Assembly (NCBI GenBank): GCA_013398175.1 | Contig: VZRZ01000211.1 | Span: 125,304-189,303 of the forward strand | Direction: 5' to 3' | DNA length: 64,000 nucleotides | Source of the DNA: Climacteris rufus | Taxonomy: Eukaryota > Chordata > Aves > Passeriformes > Climacteridae | Part shown: in pieces, positions 39,407 through 51,006 of the stretch | Layout of the letters: each line of letters opens with the position of its first letter | Numbering within the stretch: position 1 is the first letter of the stretch | Position numbers and translations under genes: made by a program | Notes under the pieces: model-generated | Databases searched by the model: none | What the model was told of the DNA's origin: nothing | Seen by the model: only the letters and a program-made list of their open reading frames with translations

Positions 39407-41713
39407 CTGGAATTTAGCATTAAAAAATTCTCCTGCCAACTTCATTTTCTTTGCTGGTACTGGGGCAAGCTGCTTGGGTGGCTTGGGAGGCTCCACCATG
39501 ACTATGGAGACTGGTAAACCTTTGAAAGGAAGTTTTCTCAAAAACAAGGAGATTGTGGGAGATGCTTTCATAGGAAGAAGAGAATTGTACCATAGAAGAT
39601 TGTAAGTATAGATGTATGGAGACATCTTGAGCTGAAGGATTGAGATATGTTATTTTGTGATCCTTTTCTTTTTTTAAATTTGAGATCTGGAATTGCTAGC
39701 TACTTTTGTGAAAGAAAAGCCTATAACAGAACTGTAAGGAAATTTTTGATGACTTTTCACGCTTAGCATGCTGTCGGAACTGTTATGTTTGCACTGAGCG
39801 AGGACTCAGCCTTCTTATTTCCTTGATAATTATTATGGTTGACTGATAACAGGAGTAACCAAAACTTGGTCTTAATGGGCAGAAATGCCATTTGGTGAGG
39901 AATTTAATACAAGAATGAGACCAGGCTGCTAAACTCTGGAGGTAACAAACCCAGGTTTTTAGGTCATCTTAAAATGTGACTAAGAGCAAACAGAAGGTTT
40001 AGAGTGCCATTAGTGCATATATTACTTTTTTTGGAAACAAATTTTGAGCTTTCAGACTCACTAGGAACTGCTGAACAATGGAGTCTTTCTTTTTTGTTTA
40101 ATAACGCAGCTCATCCAGATGTCAATAATGAAGTAAAACCGTGTCATCCTGGTTGCGCGGTGCTCGGTGCGCAGCCAAGGACTGCTGTGGGAGCAGCCAC
40201 TGGGTGCTGCTGCCTGCCTTTGCCAGAGCCATTGAAGAGCAGAGGGGCACAAGGACCAACCAGCCACCAGCACCAGAGAAGTGCGAGCCCTGTGTTAGCT
40301 AAGGTGAGACAAGGTGGCAGCCAGCGCTGCTCCTGGGAATTCATTACATGCCTGCATGTCCTGAGAAGGGTGATAAGGAAGATATATGCAAGAGATTTGC
40401 AATTCTGTTTACTTTCCCAGTTGTAAATCAGTAGCACTCGCCTCTTTTAAGGCTGTACCAGAGCAAGCAAGAATGTGCTAATGGTTTTGACCAAAGTGTC
40501 GTGTTATTCGTGCGCTATTTAAAAATTTCCTCCAGAAAAAATTCTCTGATAAAGGTGAAGAGCCTAAGTAATCACAGAGTTTTGTAATTTTTATTATTTT
40601 TTAAAAATTAAAGGTGGTAATACATTATACTGGACTCTAGGTTTGTTTTCTTTCAGGATATTCATCTTAGGGAGCTTTTGTAATTTGGCTTCGTGCATGG
40701 CTGAGAGATGTATTTAATTTAAAGAAAACACTTGTATTGCAATATACTTCATCTAGATACTTTTATGTTACCTGTGTGATTGGGCTAATTGAGTAGTTCA
40801 TAGTTTTTATGTATCTATTCCCATAACACCTTAGGAAAGTGTATTTCATTCCACTGCTGTTATACAAATGCCTTGAAGAACCTATGACTTCCCCAGGCTT
40901 CCATGGGAGGAGTGACTGAGAAGTCGACTGCACCTTCCCAGATCCCTTGTCTAGGGCTCCAAAGAATGGAAAAAATTCTCCCTTTTTATTATGTATGAAA
41001 TATATGTGCAGTTGCACATGTTAGTGTAGAGAATGAGGCTTATATAAATTACTGAATATGTTGCATAAATTATCCATGTTCTACAAAACTCAAGCCTCTG
41101 GATAGGTCTCTTCATATTTATTTTTAACGATTTTTGGAAGAGAGTGTACTTCCATTTTACTAATGGGCAACTAGAATGTACAGGACCATATTTACATACA
41201 ATTTGCAATTAAATATAGGTCTTATTAATTATGTAAGAAACACTTATCCTATTTTTGTACTGAGAAACTGAGGATCATGTAACAATTAAGGACTTTAATT
41301 TCAAGTACTTTTAATTCTGCCCAAATTAAGATGAATTCATTTTGTAACATTAGAACATAATTTCAAAAATGTCAAGGAAAAAAAGTTCTGCTCAAAAATG
41401 AAGCTGGAATTAAAGTCTGCATCATCCTCCAAGTCAGTGAAGACTGTGGCTTCTTAAGAAATTATCTAGACTTGCTCTGTAATGAATGGACAGAAATAGG
41501 TATGTCCAGAGAACAATTTGTGTCACCCATTTTTGGCATCTGTCTTAGGATAGGACAAATTGCCCTCTGAAAGTACTGCTCTCTGTTGATTGTTGATGGA
41601 ACCTGGATGATTAGCTTTGGCTAAAACCTGTCTCTGAGATGGCTAACATTAAGAATCCAGACAAAAGTTGTTGGTCCTTTTGCTAAAGTGGGAGAAAAAT
41701 CACTAACCAAGAC

Positions 41714-41748
41714 GGGTTTGTTTGGTTTGGTTTGGTTTGGTTTGTTTA
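41714..41748. repeat. (GGTTT)n microsatellite
   Basis: GGTTT/GTTT repeats, about six units. Simple-sequence DNA. Confidence 0.85.
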
Positions 41749-42929
41749 TTTTCTGTGAAGAAATCTCCAAGAAATGTAAAAGGATGAGTTAACCATATAC
41801 CCATATTCTATTTCAATTAAATAAAATTAATTCTCATATTAATTTGGAAGGTTTTACATACTCTTAAAAGCCTTTTTTTTACACCACCATATAGAAACAG
41901 AAGTACAGTACTTTCTACCATGGGCTGAAAAGTGGAGGAGAATTTGAGTTGTGTTTGGGTTGCTATTTTTTTTAATTGTTGTTGGAATTTTGGATGTATT
42001 ATCATACATTCAGAAAAGAAATAACACTTTCAGGATTCTATAAAACACAAAATGCAGGGATCTATCCATACTATACACATTTTAACAACGTGTGTTAGAT
42101 ACCTGTTCCAAAATAGAGGCCAAAGTTGATAGTGGATCTGTGCATTCTGTAACCCAGCCGCTACAGACCTAAATTAATTACACAATTAAGCAAGTCCAAG
42201 CTTTACAGACCAAGTGAGATGCCTTGAGGCTTTTTTCAAAGGGGGAACAAATGCTTTTGGGTTTTTTTAGCTGTTGTGGTACTTGTGTGTAAGTTTGCAA
42301 GTAAAATTGATTTTTTCCACTGATTAGGGGTTTTTTCCCTTTTGTATTGGACAGAAAATATATTGTTTTTTCTAGTAATGCTTGAAATTAATTTTTCAAC
42401 TCCATTTCTTAGGAAATCCAGGGCCATCTTGCTCAAAGAAAGAAAACTGTTTATTTTCATCTGAGACTACAGAGCAAGTAAAGATTTTACACAGATTTCA
42501 GGTTTCTTTTTTAAGAGGTCACTGGCACATGTGCATTTTCTTTGACTGCTGTGTGAAAAGGTTTAAGTAACTGGCTCAAACCTTACATAATTATATATGT
42601 AGTATTCAAATTGCAGTAGCATGAAACCATATAGTCTTCTGTTGTATTTAAATTTTTGTAGTACCATATCATTAATTCCATTTTTTTTCCACTGGAACTT
42701 CACAGTTTCTCTGTGTGCATTTTGTTTATATTTTGCGATCTCTATGACGTTTTCTAAACAATGGGTTTAGAATTTTAAGGAGTGAAAAGATCTTAGTAGA
42801 TTAACTGTCATAATTTGTTTGTAAAAGTATGGATTCTTTATTTTTCCCAAATGACTTCAAAGGGAAACTTGTTCAGCCCATGAGATAGAATTCTGGAGGT
42901 GCTGCAAGCTCAGTCATGGATTTGGTAAT

Positions 42930-43080
42930 CTCTTGATGTTTGTTTGCATAGTTAGGGCTTCTGTTCATTGGTGCAATCTGCCTGATAATAAAGATTGCGC
43001 AGTCAAAACACTGCACAGAAGTTGGCTACTCTGTTCATGGCATCTCGATTTTCTGCAGACATATCAATAGTTAAAGTAGC
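42930..43080. promoter_or_regulatory. Candidate conserved non-coding element D (C/EBP-like pair)
   Basis: ATTGGTGCAAT (42967-42977) and ATTGCGCAGT (42994-43003, 9 of 10 to the C/EBP palindrome ATTGCGCAAT) lie 27 bp apart, start to start, in a complex repeat-free stretch. The pairing suggests a C/EBP or bZIP-responsive element, but this is motif reading only. Confidence 0.22.
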
Positions 43081-44199
43081 CTTGCTTTTTTTTTTGGTAA
43101 ATGAATAAAACTGCAATGTAGAGATGAAGTGTGTGCTGAAAAACACAGACCCTTTGCACAGTAATTTTTCTATGTCTAATTTTAAGTCATAGAACTTCTT
43201 TTTATCATGGGTTTTTAAGTGCTTTTTTTATCAGGGGTTTTATGGTAGTTTTAGGAGGAGAGACCCATACCTCTGTTGACTTTTAAATGTCAGACAAAGA
43301 GAATAATTTTGCATCACAGTGATAGCTAATAGAAGGAAGAAAGATTCCAGCTTGTGAAGAATTGGTGTTGAAAAACCCATGTTGGTTGATGAAGAACAGT
43401 AATGCTGGAATACTCTTGGAGGGGTGAGAGGTGAGGGGTGCCCTTGAAAGCAGAAGAGGAATTTTTTGTGACTAAGCATCTTTGTAAAAATTAGGTTTTG
43501 TATTTCTATTGATCAGAGTAAGTTGGATGGTTCCAGGGATAATTAAATCTGGGACAGAGAGAGACGGCTTTATGGTATTGTGTCCAGTTCATTTTTCACA
43601 AAAATCATTATATTAAAAAAAATATTTACATATGTGTTCACTGCTTCTGTTGGGAAACATAGATCTGTAGTAACAGAGTTATTCTGAGACCTGAGCAAAC
43701 AGGAATTGCATTTCCGTGCACATTTCAGGCAGAAACCAGTAGTAAATTATCTGTCTACAAGTACTTTATGCCAAGTGTCAGTAATTAAGAATCATAAAAG
43801 CCTGTAGCCTATGTCTTCAACTGTTATTTATACTACTGAATGCATCAGTGTTTAGGTTTTCGAGCTGAAACATCTTAAAAAAACTGATTTGGGAAAGCAG
43901 AGAGCATCTGTCTTTTGAGAATGAGTCATGTTAAGTACCAAATTTGGGTGCTTGAACTGATTCAATATTTCTGATTTTTTGCCCTCATCTTAGCAGCTAT
44001 ACACTTCGTTTTAGAGATGATACTTTAGCCTGCTAAAATTTGTGCAACTGTTTTTAAGGAGGAAAAGTTCTAGCAGAATAGCTAGTAGAATCACAATGAG
44101 CTGTTTTATAGGCTTCTTTAAGTGCAGACAATGTTTTCTGGTTAATATTTTGAATATTTGATTCAAAAATGTAAATTACTAAAATACTCTGCATCAGGT

Positions 44200-44540
44200 C
44201 TTCCATTTAGCATTATCCTTTCACACTGTGGAGTAAACTAATGAATTACAGCATGATTACTTAGCACATAATTAACTTTGTAATTAATATGCAACTGCCA
44301 CTTAAACTAAAGTACTGCTTATAAAGATGTACGGCAACAGTAAATCACAGGTCAGAAGTAGCACTTTGGAATTTTCAAAAGAATGAGAGTAAATGCAGAA
44401 TCACTTACAGCAGCAAAGTAAGTTAATTAAAAAGCAGATTAATTGTGAATGTCCTGTTTAATTTTAAACACCTTTGCTATTTCTTTTCCCTGAAGAAAGA
44501 ACAAATTTGAAGCCTAACTCATTCATTGTTTTCTTAGATG
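44200..44540. promoter_or_regulatory. Candidate conserved non-coding element E (homeodomain cluster)
   Basis: At least four homeodomain-type cores lie in 180 bp: TAATTA at 44269-44274 and 44281-44286, TTAATTAA at 44423-44430 and TTAATT at 44439-44444. The stretch between them is complex and repeat-free. This resembles the AT-rich conserved enhancers common around vertebrate developmental regulators. Confidence 0.3.
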
Positions 44541-44665
44541 ACATATTTAAAAATGAGCAATTGTTTAGCTTTAAACTGGTCTGGTTGAGATTAGGGTTTG
44601 GTTAGTATTGCTTTCTTGTCTTGCTGCATAAAAAGGGTAGCATGAAACCAACAACCTTTTACTTT

Positions 44666-44683
44666 GAATTAATTAATTAATTC
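44666..44683. repeat. (AATT)4 palindrome
   Basis: GAATTAATTAATTAATTC is an exact 18-bp palindrome containing overlapping TTAATTAA homeodomain words. It lies about 120 bp past candidate element E and may simply be a short microsatellite. Confidence 0.75.
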
Positions 44684-45935
44684 CAGCTTTCTGAGATGTG
44701 TTTTTTTCTTTTCTTTTTTTTCCTCACATCAAGTCAGTGAAACAAATTTAGGCAAACCAACTCCATCCTTTGTTCTTCTAATCTTTTTTATTTTTTTTTT
44801 TAAGGAAGATGAGGATTTGTGCTGTGCTATCAGTGAAGAATGAGGCAAGATGTAAGTTCAGTTACCTCAGGCAAATAATTTTTTTGCAGCAACTGTCCCC
44901 AGTTGCTGGTACCACCAGCAGTGGTGCTAATGCTGGATGCCCTCATGCAAACAGATCACATGCTTCACAGGCATCCAGAATGACACATCAGTAAAACTGC
45001 ATGTCTTGCTGCAGGTTTCCAAGGTGTTAGCTGGAAATCTGTCCTTTGCTATATCCTTTTCCTTTCCATCTGTCTCCATGTGAAATGCTGTTGATAATGG
45101 CAGGGAATTGAAATCCCTGATGTAGGTGTGGCCCTACTGCCTCTGTTCAGACTGTGCTTGATCAATGGAAAGCGCTATTTAAAGCGGTACCAAACATAGT
45201 ATGCCAAAGGTTTAGGTATTTTTTCAAGTAGAAATGGCACATTTTGGAGAGCTCTGTACCCAGAGGCCATGGGAAACTAAGTGTTACAGCTCTTCAACAC
45301 CTTTCTGACCTTCTGAAGGTGATGCAATATGGAAGGAGATCCTGCAAGTGTATCGGATGCTGTTCATGTTACTCAGTATTTTGGTATAGGTTCCTTGATC
45401 TATAGGCTGTACTTGATATACTGTTGGATATATCCTGCTTAGTGTCTGGTTAAAAGAAATTAAACAGGATAGATGTCACAATCCATAGAGAATGGCTACC
45501 CTAAGCATGTAATGCATCTTTTAAAAGAATTAATATTTTTTGTTAATGTCTCGTTTGCAAACCAAACTAATTTTTCGTGTTAAGCAATATATGACAAACA
45601 GCTTTAACTTTAGAGCTTCTGTGTTTCTGAAACACTTTGATTTGCATATTCAGTATTCATGGTGCTCACTATATTGTTGGTTGCTTCATCCACATTATGC
45701 TATTTTTTTCTTTTTAAATGGCTAGCTGAAACTTCTGACCTGAAACAAAGAGAGATAGATGCCTTACATTTGCTTTTCATTCTAGATAAATAATCATTCA
45801 GGCATAATTGCATGCATCTCTCAGTACTCATGAATATCTACTGGGAGGGAATATACATTGCCCTTACAAATCCTTCAGAATTGGCTTCTGCTTGTGTTGT
45901 ATTTAGGAGAAAAAGAAACATGAAACAAGCAACTC

Positions 45936-46038
45936 CACACATACACACATACACAAAAAAAAAAAAAAAGCTGAAAACCAAAACCAAACCAACCAACCAA
46001 ACAAACAAAAAAAAAACCAAAAAGAAAAAAACAGAAAA
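45936..46038. repeat. Compound low-complexity tract (CACATA, poly-A, CCAAA)
   Basis: Short CA-rich units, then a run of A (45955-45969), then AACC/AAAC repeats with further A runs. The lysine/threonine-rich frame on + and the phenylalanine/valine-rich frames on - across it are artefacts. Confidence 0.9.
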
Positions 46039-47879
46039 GCACACCAGGAATTATGTGTTTTCTGCTTGCTGACTTTGTTTTTCTTCATTGATCAGCTTGC
46101 TCAACAGGCTGATTGCTGTGAAAATTGACATACAAGAATCTGACTTACTCTTCAAGAATTTAAAAAAAAATCACTGGAAGTAGGATTTGGACCATAAATG
46201 GAATCTAACCTAGTGGAAATTGCAGGCAGCTTTGTCATTTGAGTTTCATGTGTCATTTAGTGGGTCATAATGTGAGAAACAGGTCAGTTTTATAATCATC
46301 AGATTTTTCTTTAGTGGCTCAAAAGGGAAATGAAGCTTTAGGGAGGTGTCTTTTTCTGAAAATGATACATGGTACATTCTTGGAGGTTCAGTTTTAGGCA
46401 TTATGAACAGATGCTTCTGAACTAATCTCAAATGTCACATTTCATGCATAAACCCTGGGGGATTAACAATATCAGGATTCCCTGAGAGTATTCCTAGAGG
46501 TTTAACTTAATACTCTCTCCCAGGGAAGTGTCCCACCTACTAACTTGATGAATACTTCAGGCCTTCCCAAAGGCCGCCTCTCTAATACCAATCCAAATAC
46601 GGCCAGGGGAGAGATGACACAGACAAGATATTGCAAAGCAGTGGAGCTTTGAGGCAGCAAGTAAAAATCATGTGCTGTAGAAAAGCTGCAGAGGTCTCAA
46701 CAGAAGCTATATCATTCATTGAATTTACATTAAAAATGGAGAAACATCATCATCTGGTAGAGGAAAAGTCACAGTTCCGTCATTCTGATTGAGTTAGTTG
46801 TAATAGTTGGGACAAATGCAGACAATTTAAAATATAAAAAAGTTAATCTCCTATCTAGCAAATGCCCATTTCTCTATTTTAAATATTTCAGTGACTATTC
46901 AGAAAAGCTTTTATTTATAAGTAGTAATAATTTAAAAATTCACTGTTGTCTGGAAACAGAGGTGCTTGTGATGGATGTTTTGATAAACTCTTTAACTGTA
47001 GAGGAACTGACAGCTATGTTTTTAGTATATTAGCCAGCTTTTTTCCCCTTGTAATAGGTATGATATGTTGGGGTTGGAGTAAAAAAAAAACAACAGAGAA
47101 AATAGTTCTTTACGGCTCTGAGTAAATGAGAATGAGTTCCTGTCTAAACAGAAGATAAGGCAAGGAATTTTGCTGCAGTTCTCTTCCATCTACGTGGATG
47201 TTTTTGTGATGAGGTTATAATATATGTTAACTTTATGCTGACACGGACAGCTCTAGCCAATAGGTTAAAATTGTTAGGTAGTTTGTCTTTTTGACAGATC
47301 TTGTCTCCATGTCTAGCAATTTATATGACCTTCCAACTCTGATATTTTCCTTGCCAGTGTGTGTCCTAAAAGGCTCCCTTCCACGTATCAGCCCTGCCTC
47401 ATTCTTAGAGACTGACATGGCAGCCTGTGCTTCACTGAACCTGTGAGGAGCCCTCTGGGTCAGCATCAGGGTTAAATGCTGCTTTATTCTGTTGGATGTT
47501 AAATTGCTTGTTCAATTCTTGGGCATGTTTTGTTAAAAGAATCTTTTAAACTAATTTAGAAATTCAATTTCTTGCAGGTAAAGACCTGGCACTATGATGT
47601 ATCAAACAAAATGCATCACATTTCCCTGTATTTTCCCCTTATAATTTAGTACATGGGATGTTTCATAAAAACCTAGGCTGAAGCTAGGCATGTTCTGCAT
47701 CATAGATTGATTAAGCTGCAGAATAAAATCCCCGTTTCTGGAACAAATCTGCTGAGTATCACATGTGTGAACTCTTCTCTCATGTTCTGCAACACTTAGG
47801 ATTTGTTGTTTGATCTTGCAAGAAACTGTTTACATGAGTTTGTAACATAAATTATTTTTTCCCTAGCATTTCAGCCTGT

Positions 47880-48180
47880 TCCATGTGTGCATGTGTGCTT
47901 ACGTATGCATTTGCATGTGATAATTTAATCAAAGCCTTATAAATAGCAGATCAGTTGGCTTTCAAAAGGAAGGAGGCTTACTAAAAAATTTTATGCTGGT
48001 GAATAGCTTTTCAGCCAGTCACAAAGCTCTTGAGAAGTTTGCCGCCGAGACCCATCAGAGTTTTTCTTTGCATGGCTGTATAATAGCATTGCAGTTGCTA
48101 TGCAGTTCATTAGTAATTCTTGACTCTATGACACATGTGATGTATTAAAAGCACTTGCATTATATAGCAGTGTTTAAAGA
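47880..48180. promoter_or_regulatory. Candidate conserved non-coding element F (octamer + MEF2-like)
   Basis: It holds a perfect POU octamer ATTTGCAT (47909-47916), a MEF2-like TTATAAATAG (47937-47946) and further homeodomain words (TAATTTAATC, TTAGTAATTC). A GCCGCCGAGACCC segment gives it local complexity unusual for this AT-rich neighbourhood. The role is inferred. Confidence 0.3.
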
Positions 48181-50946
48181 ACCTTGAATTGCAGGTAATA
48201 TAAACCAGTGTTTCCTAGAGTTTTGAACAAGTCCTGAAGCAGAATCTAAGGCAAGAGGGGGAGTGAAGATGGCAGTTCTCACAGTCTGAATGGGTGGCAG
48301 CAATAGAGTAATTTATGCCCTTAGTGGTACTTGAGGGACTTGAATGAATGAGAGTCATCCTAGGAAATGGATTTCTAAATTGGCTTTAAACCATTTCAGA
48401 GAATGAGTCTGTATTCCTAACATCAGCTAGAAGTAGAATAGGACAATCTACGGTATTTTTTAATATGTTTGGCTTCTTGTGATAGACAAGAAAGGAAAGA
48501 CTGTGTGGGGCTTATGTGAAAGGTTCAAAATTGCCTGTGTTGTCACCTTGGACAAATCACCCAGAGAACATGCAGCTGTACTCCTGCAATGTATCTCTGC
48601 TGTGGAAAAGATCAGAGTATCAAAACTCTAGTAGAGAGCAAGTTTGGCCCTCTAGAATAAGGTCAACCTTTGAGCAAAATACCTTTCCTCTTACCATTTT
48701 TGAAAAGTACATAATTCTGTTACTCAGCAGTGGAAGTCAGTCAGTGTTGCTATAGAATGCCATATGCATCTCTCTAAATTGTTGCAGGTGTATTGAAGGC
48801 AGTAAAGAAAAAAATTGATTTGCAAACTGGATCCCTTCTTATGCCAAGTAAAATAGGAAGAAGCTTGAAAACAAGCAGCTTGTTCATGACACTTGCAGGT
48901 GGTAGCATGTCATTCTGTGGATCCAAGATCCACTGACTTTTGACTGTTATCATGGGATATTTTCAGGGTCTGAATTGATCTTACAAGGAATTAATGCATA
49001 ATATTTTTACAGTTACAGAACTGGCATTTTAGGGTTTTCATTTATTTGTTTCTTTGTTTTATTGTTAATGAGCTTATGATTGAAGTAGATGCTTAATAAA
49101 CACTGATCTTTTTCTTAAAAATCTTAGAAAAATCATTATAATGCTTTAATGATTGCAAAGGAGAGTGATTAATGTTGCTTAACCTACACTCTACAAACTT
49201 CATTACAGTCTTTTTTTTTCTTCTCCTTCTTCATTGCTTGCTAATACAGATTGCTTTCAATCCATGTATTTTTGTGTCTTTCTGGGCAGGCCCAGGTCCC
49301 CAGTTCTTCAGGTTAGGGTTCTGTTTGCACATAATATGGCTTTATTCTACTTTGGCTTACAGCCTCCTTTGTGAACAAAATCCTGTGCGGTCAAGAAAGG
49401 CCTCATGCCCTGATTTGGTCCTGCCATACAGATCATCATAATGCCTAGTATTATAGTAATACCTCTGTATTTGAGCTAGTAAGAGAAAGTTGTCAAATAA
49501 TTCTCATTTTCCTAAAGAAGTAGTTGTTGAAAAGAACTGAGAAGACATACTTCCTCCTGTGATGTTTCATAAAAATATTTTGTCATGTCTGGTATTATAG
49601 CTATCCCATTTGCCTGTGCACCTCCAGTATTTGTGCAAACCCATAAAAAGGTCAGTGAATTTTGTTCTGTTAGGCATTTCTTTTAAAATTATGACTTCCT
49701 GCATCTGACTTAAGGACTTGTTTAATGGTTGCTGCTTTGCTGTTTGAAATAGCCCAGAAGCATTCTGTTGAAGGAAGACATTTGTGTTGGTGTTTTCTTG
49801 CTTCTTATGCTTCGTACAGTCAGAACTGGTGAAACTACATTCTGAGAAGTGTACAGACAAAAGACAGAGCACTGCATTGTTTAGTAGTTTACTATCTGCC
49901 GTTTTGAATACCACCATGACCTTAGGAGGAAAAACTGTGGGTGCCTAGGTTTTAACCAGCCGATAGCATAGAAAAGTAAGAGAGTAGAAATTTGCTTATT
50001 CAGGACTGGTGAGTGTCTAAACATATTATAAAGGAGAGTGGAGGCAGGTTCAATTTCTGACCTGTGGGAAAGGTGGGAAAGGATGGCTCAAAGAATTCCT
50101 TCATTGGAAGTAGAGCAAGTTCGTGTCATGGCTTTTTGGTTGGAAAGGAAGAGCTGCTGTTTGCTATGTAACTGCTTCTCTGTGAATTGGGGTATATCAA
50201 GTGAATCAAAATCAGAAAAACCTCTCACATCTGGGACTATCTGAATTGGTTGCCTTGTCCCAAATGGGACAGGAGCAAATGGGCTGCTTCTGCAACACAA
50301 CCTGTTTCCTGCCAACCTGTCCTTTCCTTTTATATCCCTGCCTGGGTCAGCCATGCGACAAGCAGGAAACTTTTTAATCCTGTAATGTGGCATACTGGGC
50401 AGCTAGCCTTTATAAATGATGAACCATCTTTCAAAATACATCCCTCCAAATTTCAGGTTTTAATGAACCCCAGTTACTCAGGAGAAAAAAATATGCCAAA
50501 ATGTAGGCACTCAAGGATGACAAATATTAAGAGAAAAAGACAAGGAGACATAGGATAGATTGAGTTTTATTCTCTGCAAGATTGTCTGTCCTTGGGTTCA
50601 TCAGAACCTTTTCAAAGGGGATACTTGTTTCCTTTCCAGGGGAGGCAAGTGTTTCAAATGAGATGTTGCACTGACTCCTGCCTGCTGAAGGCTTTGCAGT
50701 GTGGCTGCTTTGCCAGCTTTGTATGCATGTCACCAGCACATCACATTTGATCACAATGAAAGTCAGTCCAGAGTACATCTAATCAGGCAGGGCTGCAGAA
50801 AAACTCGAAGGCTCTAAAGCTGACCTCTAGAGTCTGTAGTGTTGCTGTTGGGAGCAAAGAAGAAACATGTAGCTTTTTGAGGTCTGTTCCACTGTGTCAT
50901 AATAACCATTTAAGCAAAAAAATAAGAGAGGAAGGATATGAGTAGA

Positions 50947-51006
50947 AGATGATATCATCTGGACTTGAACTGCTTTTATCCAGGTGTCACCTGGATGTAC
51001 AGGCGA
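50947..51006. promoter_or_regulatory. Pair of perfect palindromes with back-to-back E2-boxes
   Basis: AGATGATATCATCT (50947-50960) is a perfect 14-bp palindrome. Twenty-seven bases on, ATCCAGGTG-T-CACCTGGAT (50988-51006) is a perfect 9+1+9 inverted repeat holding CAGGTG and CACCTG. E2-boxes of this type are bound by ZEB, SNAI and class I bHLH factors. Both elements lie in otherwise plain AT-rich sequence. Confidence 0.35.

Larger units (their letters stand above)
31521..45935. other. Non-coding DNA with four GC-richer patches
   Basis: GC-richer patches lie at about 31.75-32.0, 32.39-32.62, 39.12-39.27 and 40.13-40.34 kb in otherwise AT-rich DNA. No frame through them resembles a known protein and none has paired splice signals. 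They may be small regulatory islands, old retro-sequence or non-coding exons; nothing seen here decides among these. Confidence 0.65.

Noticed and set aside
45838..46088. Phenylalanine/valine-rich minus-strand frames that look like membrane segments
   Set aside because: They are translations of a poly-A/CCAAA low-complexity tract.
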